64,000 bases of DNA. It comes from Melampsora larici-populina 98AG31 (taxonomy: Eukaryota > Basidiomycota > Pucciniomycetes > Pucciniales > Melampsoraceae). The DNA lies in assembly GCF_000204055.1 (NCBI RefSeq), contig NW_006768775.1, forward strand, positions 124,001-188,000, in the 5' to 3' direction. Numbering within the stretch: the stretch's first letter is position 1; each line of letters starts with the position of its first letter. Shown in pieces: positions 11,351 to 22,421 of the stretch. Both the position numbers and the translations under genes were made by a program. Under the pieces are notes generated by a model. The model ran no database searches and was not told where the DNA came from. It saw only the letters and a list, made by a program, of their open reading frames with translations.

Positions 11351-13069
11351 TCAATGTGTATCAGCCAGTTTTGAAAGAGATGAAAAGGATAGACTTGCAT
11401 GGTTTGATGTAACACCAAAGAAGCTCAATTGGGTTGAATTCACAATGAAATTTAGGAAGAAACTTGCAAATATGTATACTGCTTCCTTGATTACCTTTTG
11501 AAGCAATGGCTTTTTGTTTTTGAAGTCAGACTGTGTTGTTAAGACTTTGTATGCACAGCAGTCCGGGATTTCAACTTTGGCTGATGCTTCACTAGGTCTT
11601 GCTTGATCTTGCTCAAGTGTAATTTTAGCATTTCTAAGTAGGCGCTCTGCTTGAGCAATCTGGGCCTTGGCACGTCCGGTCTGCTTGCAGTCCTTACACT
11701 TTGCAACCATCTCCTTTTCACCCCTTAAAGCACATACCCTGTTGTGATAATCCCACAAGCTGCACTCGATAAGAATCTGCCAAACTCCTTTTGGCTTCCC
11801 CGCAAGATGTTCTTTTTCAACTTTACCTCCTTTAGACTTCTTTGCCAATGTTGAGTCTACATCATCAGTTGAAAAGTTCATTGTTTGAACCTTTCCACAA
11901 AGTTCAAGTGGGATATTTGGATCATCAGAAGGTATGATGGTGTTTCAAAGTTTTGGCTTTGAACCTCCGGGTTTGAAATTCATTTTTGAGAATCAAAGTG
12001 CGTCTGGAGCAAAAGACTTGTGTGCTGCTGAGCAATTGAAAATGAAGCAGGCTTGAGAATGTGGGTGGTTGAAATTGAAAATTGGTATTGCTCAATGGAC
12101 AACCTGATCTATGAGTTGGTTACAATCCCACCATGCATTGGCCTTTGCACCTGGATAGATGGTGACTGTGCCATCCTTGAAAGGAAGAGTTGAATTTGAG
12201 TCAATGGGTATGATGAGTTGGCCAGTTGGAAGGAGGACAAAGTCTGATATCTGTATGAGTTTACCAACACTCTTTGTCCAAAGTGCATAGCCCTTATCAC
12301 ACATCCACACTGATTGAGGCTGCTCATTAGTGTGTATTGTTGATTCATTGTGAGAGACTCAAATGATGTTGCAAACCCCTTTTTCAAGCTCTACATCAAC
12401 CTTCTGGTCCATCATATCACCTACATAAGAATGCACCCGTTTATGTAATTTCAGAAGCTCATTAATAAGTTTTTCTTGATAGATCACAACATCTGGTCGC
12501 TCATGTCCGTCATAATATAGACACCTCTTGTGCTCCAAAACATGTAATCCTATTCAATGCATCCATTTATTGGCTGTTAGGATAGAAATTTTCTTTGGGT
12601 AATTTTCATAGCTCAGAAGGATCTCAGTGTCCACGTAGTGAGCAAGTTTTGTTGGTGTAACCTAAACAGAAGACCAAAAATTAAAGGGAAGAAAAAGGAA
12701 TTTAGTTGATAATCACTTCAAGGTTTTTATGGTTGATAGATTTACAGGTCCAACTGACTGATGACCAGTCCAATCAGTGATTGCTTTGAGTACTTTGACA
12801 TCATCCAGAATAGAATGATGTGGTGATGCAAATACTTGATGATTGATTAGAAGATGCCAATGAGAAATGACATGAGTGGCATTGGCTCAAATCCTAGCAG
12901 CGAGGTGTATCATGCTTCCATCATTTGGTAGGTCTTCTTGTTGCAGCCGGTATGATTCAACAGTTTGAAAAGATGCTTTCATGGTGCAACTCCTTAGACT
13001 GGTGAGGTTGAGCTTGTAGCATTGATTGTTGAACTCGCGTTGTGGTGATCTATTTATGATATCAAGCAA
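11351..13069 (-). pseudogene. Degenerate DDE transposase of a fungal DNA transposon
   Basis: Read on the minus strand with several stops and frameshifts, this region follows the order of a DDE transposase common in basidiomycetes: NQCYKLNLTSLRSC and QTVESYRLQQEDLP (12.9-13.05 kb), LTANKWMH and YYDGHERPDVV (12.5-12.6 kb), CCTTTC-side segment KGYALWTKSVGKLIQISDFV, WWDCNQLIDQV, a decayed PHSQACFIFNCSAAHKSFAP (usual FDNS replaced by FNCS) and PDAL, GGSKPKL, IPSDDP, GKPKGVWQILIE and lastly the CC, DF and FHCEFNPIE region. At least three in-frame stops and a lost aspartate in the FDNS motif show that it is inactive. It lies inside the 9592-15449 element and was probably its own transposase. Family recognition is from memory of conserved motifs. 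Confidence 0.72.
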
Positions 13070-14645
13070 GAAAATTAATCATCATTACTTTACCAAGTTA
13101 TTAGGAAACTTCAGTATAGCTGTAAATTTGAAATTCAGGTTTTCAGATCAATTGAAGCTCTTAGAGGCTTATGTATACTTATTAGCTCAATATTATGTTA
13201 TCTCATTTCAAAAATATTCTTAAGATCAATATAGTTTACTTACAAAGTTATTACAAAAAGACAGAAAAAGAAAAGATAAGAAAAACTTGAAAATATAGGT
13301 GTAAAAGTTGGAAAATGGTTTTTAGGTTATTTATAATTAAGTTATGGGTTTTATAAGGTTAGAAAATGAAAGAACAACACTTTATTATACAGTAAAAATT
13401 TTAATCTTCAAGGTTGATAAGGGAAAACAGAAGTGATTAGCAGAAAGGTACTTTTTCAAAGTTGGTAAACAAGGGTTATGCGTGTAGTTTACATATGTAA
13501 TGGTGGTAGTAGTGAAAATTAAGGTTGCCAAGAGGATTTTCCGGGATGTTTAAGGTTATAGAAGATGATGTCATATTACATGAGCAAGAAAAAGAGAGTA
13601 GCAGCTGTGAAAAGTGAAGAGAATGGGTGAATTTCGTGGAAAATGAAGGTTTTCAGCTAATTACATATGTCAAATGACGTCAGATTAAGTTGGTAGATAG
13701 CTCATTCAACGCAGAAGAGTGGATTACATAATGTAAAAACTTTAAATCATTAGTAACGGAGGTGTATGTAAAAAGTTATAAGGGAAATAGGAAATTGGTG
13801 TGAATCTCGAATTTACAGTCACAAGTCAACATGTAACACCAAAAACCTTAACTTCACAACTCAATATCTTACTCATCACTCATCAGAAATAAGTCATATG
13901 GGTGTCATAAATGATCAGTATCACGAGGGCTGCAAGATGCACTATAGTAGATCAAAATTGGACCACATCTGAAAAAATTCATAATCTCAAAAATTGGTTT
14001 GCAGCTAGTTTACAAGGAAAAACTCACCTGTATTCATCTTAAGAAGTGCTGTACATTAAATCATTGCGTCATTGATCACTTTTGGCTGTGAAAATTACAT
14101 CATACATTAGTAACAAGATCATTACATTGCGTCATTACATGGTTGTTAGGGTTCTTTAGGCGGATTTGACTGGTTTTTGAGGCTGTTGACTGTTGTAGAG
14201 GTTGTTACATGTGGATATAAGTACTCTTTAATGATTTTGGGATTGTTGTTCCCCTTTCTGCATCTTATACCTTTGTTGTAGTGTTATAAATCATCATTTA
14301 TTTACTATATTTGTACTAAGATCACTTAAATCCGCCCCTTCAAAGCAAGGAGAAATTTATTTGCGTGTGTTAAAGACTATAAGTCAAATTGGGAATAATA
14401 CTTACCAACAGTATTGCTAGTAATAACATAGTGTGTGTACCTTTGCGCTTGAAATCTGGGAATAATACTTCACAACAGTATTGCTTTATTTCTCTGGTGC
14501 CTTTATCTTTTTCTCTGTTATCACAAAGTGGTCAGCAAGTGCCCTTGTGCTGGTTTCTTTGAAGAATGCAGTCTTTAGGCAACTTCTACTATATTACACG
14601 TAGTAGATTATCCCTTCTTAGGTGTTGTAAAGCTCTTGTTGAGCT
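13070..14645. other. AT-rich interior of the 5.9-kb transposon, no gene seen
   Basis: No frame of interest. A sequence near 14386-14485 containing GGGAATAATACTT and ACAGTATTGCT is present twice about 70 bp apart. Confidence 0.45.
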
Positions 14646-15259
14646 TTAAATACTACAGTGTATGGGTCCAAGTTGGTCAAAGTCTTTTATGGCAAGTTGG
14701 CATGAGGTTCTGTGGGCCTTAGAATAATTCAAAGCATCTAAAATAGAATCATGAAGTATCTTGTATTCTTGCTCAATGGTTTCAATTTGAAAAGGTGTCT
14801 TGATGTGAGATGGGTCAATTAGGGGATACAAAGTAGAATCCAGGCACATGCCCGGGCGCGTGCCCGGATTCTACTTTGTATCCCCTAAATATTTTGAGTT
14901 TCAGATTGAGAAACTGTATCATGATCTGAGTGACCATTGGTTTCTATATGAGACTGAGCATTTGAATCCCCATCTAAATCTGATTTCCAATCTGTATCAA
15001 TGTGTGAATACACATCTGATCTTGATTCTGATCTTGAGTCAACCCAAATCTTCATGATTGAATATTTTATTGGTGAAAGAAGATAGTTCTGATTCATGCT
15101 TGGAGAGACACGACAAGCTTGAATCTGAATCAAAGGCTGGATCCAGGTTTGTAATGCAACAAAGCCTAGCGGTGGCTTGCTTGATTTCCATTTTTTTGTA
15201 GGACATTTGAATGCTTTCCAACGATGACACTGACCCTGCCGGGCTTTATTTAATTTCAT
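14646..15259 (-). pseudogene. Possible 5' coding remnant of the same transposon
   Basis: Minus-strand frames from 15259 (MKLNKARQGQCHRWKAFKCP, then a Ser/Asp/His-rich tail ending QSETQNI) and from 14849 (CLDSTLYPLIDPSHIKTPF) could be the N-terminal exons of the transposase located further along the same strand. The basic, Cys-containing start followed by a charged linker fits such proteins, but I see no decisive motif. A near-perfect palindrome sits between the two frames. Confidence 0.3.
14821..14886. repeat. 66-bp near-perfect palindrome
   Basis: 21-bp arms AGGGGATACAAAGTAGAATC(C) at 14821 and the exact complement ending at 14886 enclose 24 bp that are also nearly self-complementary (GGCACATGCCCGGGCGCGTGCC). 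About 30 of 33 positions pair and there is no loop spacer. The GC-rich core contrasts with the AT-rich surroundings. Confidence 0.9.
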
Positions 15260-15552
15260 TGAGAAAGTGAAGAAAGAAAATAGAGGCTAAGAGACAAGAT
15301 CAATGGTTGGAAAGAAAAGGATTGATCTGGATTGATCCACTATATTGAGGTGATCTCAATCCTACATGTAGTATGAAATTTGAACACATGTAATTGTTTT
15401 TTATTTTTTGCCCGGCCCGACATCTCACGGTTTTAGACACTAGCCACTATACAAACTCACCCATGGCCCCATCATGATTTTCAAGATTTTTGAGAAGGCT
15501 GTGCTGGATTTTGAGGTTCTCCTCAAGTCTGTTTAGGTGGTTCAGCCATTAT

Positions 15553-15976
15553 AAGGGACTGGGCAAAGCTTTGCAAAATTGCAATTCAACTGTAGTTGAA
15601 AGCGAGTTGCAAACAGCTAAGCCACTGTTCAATAAATATGAAATTTCCCTATTTTTTTGGTAAGCTTTATGGCACTAAAAAATAGGGTGGCGCACAGGCA
15701 TGACCCTCCCTAAGACAAGCTGTCTATTCAAAATTTCCCCCCCCCACCTCAGCCAAAAGCCTATGGCAGAACGCTTCTGGATAGCCCAATATACCTTTCA
15801 CAGGTTGCTCTCGCTCTGGTTTTGGTGAAATCATCTGACAGTTGGGGATTTTGGGCTTGCAGGAGTAATCCTGACACCTCCTGTTTGCATAAATCACTTC
15901 GGTCGACTTCCAGGGGCTTCATGCGCTTATTGAGGTGGCTAAATCCTCTGTCAGTCAAAACCTCGCCCAGTCCCTA
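15553..15976. mobile_element. About 420-bp MITE-like insertion
   Basis: GGGACTGGGC at 15555-15564 and its complement GCCCAGTCCC at 15965-15974 bound a segment inserted in the right arm of the outer element; TA lies just outside on both sides (with one extra A on the left). Removing it makes the two arms of the outer element similar in length. Confidence 0.5.
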
Positions 15977-16164
15977 TTGAGGCACTATTGTGATGAGATG
16001 AAAGTGATTTGATGAAGTATGAAATTTGAGTGGGTAACCTTGTGTAGCCAATTTCTGCCCATGTAAAATAACCTGTCTGACAAAACCCAAAAAAAAATTG
16101 GGTTGTCAGAGTCATGGGTTTTTGCCACATGTTTTTAGGTTATGTTGAGATGTTTGTGTACCAC

Positions 16165-17850
16165 AATAATTCTGATATCTTGCAGTAACACTGGGCCAGT
16201 CATGCAAGGAAGTGCTGAGTCAATCTTATGATTCAGGTCACAAAGCACTAGAAAGCTAGTATATGTATCAAAGAAATTTTCTACTTGCATTGTTTATTGC
16301 AATGTACCCTACTATTGTTGGCTGTGAAGTACTTCCAGTATATTGAAGGCTTCTTGCTTTTTTAAAATCCCTGGCCAATGAGACCAGTACACAAGGTACA
16401 TTCCTACTTACCCTGCTTTGCAAACAGAAAATGGAGCTTCACAACAAAGTAATGAGTGAATAGTATGAGGTCAGTTGGAGAAATGCAGCTAATATGTTTG
16501 GCCTTGTTAGTCCAATCAGCCAGTACAAAGTGGCTTTCAGTCATTTCATCACACAGTAGCAGATCTTGGAAGTCACATGTTGATTCTTCCTGACATTCCA
16601 AATAATGCTGTGGGTGTCACTTTTGCACGTGCAATCAGGCATACAGGTGTGCCAGAAACACCTGAAGTGCTCCACTTTGATTCACTTCTTTCTTTTTTCT
16701 TTTGTAACAGAGTGCAATCCCACTACACCCGCTCTTGCTCAGCTTACAAGAAAAACCTGCACAGCTTGTGCCCTACCACATGTTTTTTAGTCTTCAGGGT
16801 TGGGCTGATTGTTTATTCCATTGGTATTCTTCTCTGATTTTATTCAATAGGAATACAGGAAGAGTTATATACAAAATTGAGAAGGGCAAAACCAAACCAT
16901 GAAGTATGAGGGGCAAAACAAACATTCATGGATAGATCAGCTGAATCAATCATGTTTGAACTTGATTGTTCAAGTGTTGCAAAATATTGACCACTATCAA
17001 AGAAGGCATGTTCTGATATTTGTCTCTTGACAGCTTTCAGCATCTATCAGATTGGCTTGCTGTGTATGTCATGCTAAACTTGAGAGCACAGAAAGACTTT
17101 CAAATGCTCTGCCAGAACTGCGCTCTGCTATATGAGATCAGAGAAGCTGGTAGCGCAGGCAGCGCAAGCCATCCCGCTACCACCCTGCTTTTGCTTTCTG
17201 TGGCAGGACACTTGAGGTATTGGTGCCAGAGGTATGCCCCCTACTAGGAGCACTAGGGTCTTGCACCCCCATCTGCAAGTGCAACACACCCACTTTTCTT
17301 CAAGCTGCAATCCTTGTCTTTTGTGTCTCTGTTTTGATAATCCAATCACACCATAGTTGCATAAGGAATTAAACAATGAGAACCTGAGAAACAAAATCAA
17401 AGACACAAAAACAGCAAGTCGGAATGAGCACCTACAAGCCATGTGGCATGAGAGTGTACATAATAGTAAAGAAAATAAGTTGGTTGGACAGTGTAGATAT
17501 AATGGCCTTCTCAAAATACCATGGAGGGATTAAGTAATGATCATCAAATGTGGTTCTTCACCAAATTTCAATAGCCTCATACCTACCCAAAAACAATTTT
17601 GCTGAATTCCAGCAGGGGACCTTTCTAAGGTCTTGAATCAGAATACACCCCATGCAGCCCCTCATTCTCAAGCTGCTACGTCATGACTATCCTCGGATAA
17701 ATAGAAGCAATGAAGAACAAATGTGCAAAGTGAGACTTTTTAGCAGAGCTCGCTAATGTCCCATAGACAATCCAGGTATGATCCAAAGGCCCTTTGAATT
17801 TACATCTCATTGATTTCAAAAAGAAGAATACATATAACAAAACCAAAAAC
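16165..17850. other. Accessory/intergenic DNA, no supported gene
   Basis: Several short open frames on both strands without start context, splice pattern or recognisable motif; probably old transposon DNA. The block ends at the stop codon of the EMC10 gene. Confidence 0.45.
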
Positions 17851-18878
17851 TCAAGATTTTGGACGAGCTCCTTCTTCTTCTTCAGGTGCACCACCACCTA
17901 ATAATAACAAAACCACAAGAGGTAAGATATACATCCAATATTTAGCTAACCAACCTTGTTCTTTAGGTGGGGGTTTGATTGAACCATCAGATAGGATTTC
18001 AGGAGTTTGACCAGTAGGATAATCTTTTAGAACTGGTTTTGGTAAACTTTCAGGTAATCGAACTGATATACGACTTTTCCATTTTCCTATTTTTGAAAAT
18101 TGTTGATTGATACGATCTTGCATTTTTCCAACTTCATTGGAGGGTATTGGTACTGTAGAACATAATTTGTTAGTTGCCCAATTGATTCCTAATAGATCGT
18201 AATCTTCAGTTACGAAGGTAGTTGGTTTCTTTGCGGAGTTTATTGGTTTAGGTCTTAGCCAAAGATTGAAGTATTCTTGAACTTCTTGTCCTGGTTGTCC
18301 ATTTGTATCAAGGGCGCACTGTGTATCATCAAATCGATTAATGCAAAAGGTCAGCATTTGAATCCAGAGACAACTTTTGTATGGAATGATTGAGTTGAGG
18401 CTAGTGAGATATGTACGAACAAGAGGTGCAGAAGAGATTGTGCGAGTAGATGAGACGCCAATCTCTTCTGATGGTGGCCCGGATTGGCTTGGGACTACAC
18501 TTAGCTGATAGTAAAGTGTCACATTCGCCTTGCTCAGAAGGGTGAGACTAAGTGGAGAGTTCAGTTTTGGGAAGGATAGAACGTTGATTTGACGGTCATC
18601 CAGGTCTCCTAAGGGGGTTTCTGTCGGAGTAAAGCCAAGTTGTAGAGTAGCTCGAGCCTCCCAAGGGAATTGATGGGAAACGATCTCGGGTTTCAACTCC
18701 AGCGGCGCCAGACGATGATATACCGTATAGGAGTCCAAATGTTCAGCTGATAGAATCACTTTCGGTAAACTGAGAAGCTAGGAAGCCAGAGTGATCGCAG
18801 ATTTCGATGAGATGAGTTGATGATAACTTGAGGAGATTGAATCACAAAAGACAAACAGGTAAAACGAGGCAGGCCCAT
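17851..18878 (-). CDS. EMC10: ER membrane protein complex subunit 10
   Basis: Subunit of the ER membrane complex (EMC), which inserts transmembrane segments of client proteins in the endoplasmic reticulum. The long exon 18777-17851 encodes a lumenal domain, then DGSIKPPPKEQGWLAKYW and a single membrane segment YILPLVVLLLLGGG followed by the acidic tail APEEEE; this C-terminal arrangement is diagnostic of EMC10. For the 5' end I propose exon 18878-18846 and a 68-bp intron (GTGATT...CCTAG), which yields MGLPRFTCLSFLLSLPKVIL, a good signal peptide, and 319 residues in total. The C-terminal call is firm; the first exon is inferred. It is followed on the same strand by two further genes upstream. 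Confidence 0.85.
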
Positions 18879-19735
18879 AAAAATGGACCTGGAACCAAAT
18901 GAGAATGTGTCCGAACCATCTTAAGCTATGTTGATAATTTATGGGTCTCTTGCTCGAATGTATGTTTCCAAACGATGGCGAACTTTCCAGGAAGGTTGGT
19001 AAAGCGGAAGAAACAACTCGAGCTGTTGGTGCATACACAGAGCATCACATCCATGACGCAATTCGGGTCGGGGTGCAGAGCACTGGGTGCGCCGGGCCTG
19101 GTGTATGATGTACGCATGGCGGCTTGGCACGGGTCACGTAGGGCGCACCCTTGTGTCAAACTGTTCTCGCGCTAAACTCAACCGGCAAAGAAACGATTTG
19201 ATGATCGAGTTATCAGGCCTCATGCAGAAATGTTCTTTATATTGATTCGGAATCAAGTGTGGCATCAAAAGATCCCCACAAGATCTATAGAGTTGCAAAG
19301 TCTTGCAGGACTCAAAACAAAGAAAACCAAAACTTTGTGAAATCTTTTGGGTACAAGATACTTTAGAATTTTTCTGAGCTCAATCAATGGTCAATAATAA
19401 AACATGTCCATCTTTAGTTCAATGAGTAAATTTGACCTGTTCACTCGATATACAAAGCTTTAGCTGAGTATAATTATATCTTACAAGCTTGACTCTTTTA
19501 TAAGCGGTCAAAGACCTATACATGTCAAACAAAAAACATGGAACATCTTAAGGATAAAGATCAAAGCAATTCCATAGCATCAATTGGTCAATTTTTACTT
19601 TGGCACGCGTACTGGAGTAATTTACGGTGCCAGTTTCAAAGTGGATAGTTTAGATGCACAGATCGGCTGATTTTGTTTTGGGAAGCGTATTGAAGCAGTG
19701 TGACTCCTTAGCTGTTGATGAAATTTATCGAATGA
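18879..19735. other. Intergenic, no gene seen
   Basis: Region between the EMC10 start and the stop of the orphan gene on the same strand. It holds a locally GC-rich segment (19060-19150) but no supported coding or RNA feature. Confidence 0.45.
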
Positions 19736-20501
19736 TCAAGGAGGAGAAGCAGCAGGTGTATTGGGCGTCATGAACTCGCCAGGGGGAACAACAGAAGTTG
19801 CTGGTATTGGTGCATCAGGCGCTACAGTGGCAGGAAGTGAAATATTCTGATTCTCGTTGGAAAGCGGCGCGTTCGATGGTTGAACCGACGTGTTCTTTCC
19901 CGGATAACTAGCATTGTAAAGATCTAGAAAAGGATCTCCAAAATCTAATTCCAAGATCCAAGAACATGTCAATTCGAGAACGTGAACTTAGATTGAGCTT
20001 TGATATAAAGAACAAAAGAATCAATAAAAACTTACCAAGTTGTCTCATCAAATCTTCATCTAATACTCTCATTCCTCTTCCATCATGATTTTCTCCAGAA
20101 GCAACCCAATCGTTCAACGATTGATTTCGATTTTGATTATGACGTCCTTCAGATCTTCTATTATTTCCATGCTGACTTTCAATATAACTTCCACCAACCA
20201 TCATCCCCTTTCCTTTATTACCACGTGAAGGCGTCATTCTTGTTTTCATCGGTGAAGTTTGAACTTGATTAACTTTATTTAAAGGTTGATTGGAGGATTT
20301 GGACGGATCAGAAGATTGAGTTTCTACATTGATGGGTGATTGAGTATCTGATAATTCATGCATTTCGGTATCTTCAAGCAATTCATTTTGTCTTCCTTGT
20401 CCGTCGGCAGTAGTGATTGATGGTGTTATACTTCTGTTTGAACTTGCAGGACTGATTAAAACTCCGTCTGTTTCTGCATTCATTTCGAGTTCAAGTGACA
20501 T
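19736..20501 (-). CDS. Orphan low-complexity protein (224 residues)
   Basis: Two exons, 20501-20036 and 19944-19736, joined across a 91-bp intron (GTAAGT...TTAG), keep frame and give 224 residues. The sequence is Ser/Asn/Gln-rich with a basic middle (KTRMTPSRGNKGKG), then LDEDLMRQLDFGDPFLDLYN across the splice junction, and a Pro/Ala/Thr-rich tail. No signal peptide, membrane segment or known domain. The conserved-looking splice-spanning segment could be a short interaction motif. I do not recognise the family. It lies between EMC10 and DRE2 on the same strand. Confidence 0.7.
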
Positions 20502-21276
20502 TCTCTTGATGGGTTGATTGGATGTTTGAAAGGAGTGGAGAGAGTTGAGAGAGTGAAGTGAGAGATACTAGAATACTCAAACCTGTCTTAATCTGAAAGG
20601 GGTTCTCTGTAAACGTCTCTTCGTATTGCTTTTAGCCATAAATTGAATTTTCTGTATTCACATAGGTGATGAAGGCTGCATACTACATAGTGGCATATGT
20701 AGACAGAAATTCTTCCAAGAACACCAGAGCCTTGAATCAGCTTGCATGGTCAACTCTTTCAAGTATCACTTCCATATGCCAAAGCTAGGCTGTACAACTC
20801 TCCATCACCCCAGTCACCACCATCACAAAATACCAATTGCTTGTGGAAACCTCCAAGGCTTTGTAACAAAATATCCTGATCCTGATTCAAAGATCTTAAA
20901 AGAAAGCTACATACACATGAAGACAGAGTGGCTTGAACTACAAAAAGCCCATTCAGAAGAAATTCCATTGCCACAAAGAACGGGTGGACATCCCACGCTG
21001 TTGGAAGACCATAGTATTTTTTCTGAAAAAAGGAGGTGTTGCTGTATTGTCAAATCTAATGAGCTGCGATGCTCACTATTAGCATCATCCAGCAAGGCAC
21101 ACAAATGGCTACTGAGAACAAACTGCAAAGTTACAGGATAGTAAAGAATCACATAAACAAAACAGTTTAGATTGATCTCAATTACAAGATCAAACTAGAT
21201 ACAAAAGAAAGTAAAATGGGTCCTTGGGATCGTTAAGACAAAGTAGGATGAACTTTCGATCGACCAAAGGGTATCT
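20502..21276. other. Intergenic, no supported gene
   Basis: An open plus-strand frame of 131 codons (20746-21141) has no recognisable domain, a His-rich start (HHPSHHHHK) and no paralog in the window, so I do not call it a gene. Confidence 0.4.
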
Positions 21277-22421
21277 TCAGATATCATCACCCATCTCGGC
21301 AGTAAGTTTGACTGCCTGACCCGGTTCGAATGCAGGCATACCTTTCAAATCAAAAAAAGATTATAACATCAGCTTATTTGATCTTAGATCAAAACGACCA
21401 TGTCAAGCGAAAGGAACAGACGAATTTCGACTTACCTAGATAAGGACAACCTGAACACCTAAAAGCATCACCAAGATAACAACTACCACAGCTACTAGTA
21501 ACAGTAGCAGCACCTTTAACACCTAGCTTTCCCTCCGTAAGAGGTTTAGTAGATCCATTAGCCTTCAAGTTGGATGGCAGATCATTTTCTTCCATTAATT
21601 CTAGTTCACGTAGACCACAACTACAATTCTTACAAGCCTTTTTAACTTTTTTGGGATTACATGCTACTTCTCCGTTTGTCGATGGTTTTATCAAGTCTTC
21701 TTCGGTTAGTAGGGTTGATTCATCTATTAGATCTGTATCGGATGTGGTTGTGAATGACCATAGAGATGCTTTGAGTGATTTCTTGGGGAGGTTTAGGGTT
21801 ACTGCTGATGGTGTTGTATCGGATGAAGTTGTGACAGGTGCAGAAGCAGTAAAGAGCTAGAAATCGGAATAAAAAGAATGAATCAGTATGCAGTTTTTGA
21901 ATGGTTATTGTAAGGACGAGAGATCGGGAAACGTACAATACATTCACCAGGAGAAGAACTAGAAGAGACATCGAGTAGCTGAAGAGAATTCAAAACAGAT
22001 TCGACTTTGGTTTGATTGAAAGATTGAGTGATCCAAGAGAATTGACCAGAAGGTTTCAAAGAGGGAATAATTTGACTAAGGAAAGAAGTCGTAGTTTCAT
22101 CATTTGAAGTGATGGAGTTTCCTTTTGTATTTAAATCTGCTGGATCTAGGATCAAGTGTATAGCATCGAAAGATGAAGTAGTGAGACTACTTCCTAAATT
22201 AACCAAAAGATGAAAGAATGATCAACCAATGGACTTCAAGTTCAAGAGACGAAAATGAACTGCTTACCACCATCTGTGATTCGATCTGGCATTTGTTTAT
22301 CAAGATGAGCTGATGGATGATTAGTTTCTAGATTAGTGATAAGTGTTTGATATGAACCATTCTTCATTGTTCTGAGACATCCTACTACGAGAATGTTTTG
22401 ATTTGAAGTCGATTGAGTCAT
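21277..22421 (-). CDS. DRE2: Cytosolic Fe-S cluster assembly factor DRE2 (CIAPIN1/anamorsin)
   Basis: Electron carrier of the cytosolic iron-sulfur assembly pathway; it receives electrons from the diflavin reductase Tah18. Exons 22421-22268, 22193-21937, 21856-21436 and 21341-21277 splice in frame to 298 residues. The N-terminal half resembles the degenerate methyltransferase-like domain (FDAIHLILDPADL; SGQFSWITQSF). The C-terminal half has both cluster motifs: C-X8-C-X2-C-X-C (ACNPKKVKKACKNCSC) for the [2Fe-2S] site and C-X2-C-X7-C-X2-C (CGSCYLGDAFRCSGCPYLG) for the second site, then the family ending GMPAFEPGQAVKL and an acidic tail. All cysteines are present. Length is normal for fungal DRE2. 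Confidence 0.97.

Larger units (their letters stand above)
9592..15449. mobile_element. 5.9-kb DDE DNA transposon with TA target duplication
   Basis: The ends are inverted copies: TAGTGGCTAGTGTCTAAAAC at 9592 and its complement ending at 15449, identical over 21 bp and similar for about 7 more. Both are flanked by TA (9590-9591 and 15450-15451). The interior carries a dead transposase on the minus strand. TA duplication and TIRs starting TAGTGG suggest a Tc1/mariner-like or related cut-and-paste group. The element is interrupted by the 979-bp element at 9880-10858. Confidence 0.7.
9384..16164. mobile_element. Outer terminal-inverted-repeat element (about 0.5 kb), split by later insertions
   Basis: About 80 bp beginning GTGGTACACAAA at 9384 recurs as an inverted copy ending TTTGTGTACCAC at 16164; both arms contain AACCTAAAAACA, TGGCAAAAAC and GACAACCCAATT. 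Removing the two insertions (9592-15449 and about 15553-15976) leaves roughly 0.5 kb, a MITE-sized element. No clear target duplication is seen at the outer ends. Confidence 0.6.

Noticed and set aside
9384..16164. Reading the whole interval as one 6.8-kb transposon with 80-bp TIRs
   Set aside because: A second TIR pair with TA duplications at 9592-15449 shows that the 5.9-kb interior is a separate insertion.
20746..21141. 131-codon plus-strand frame
   Set aside because: No domain, no relative in the window, low-complexity His-rich start; insufficient support for a gene.
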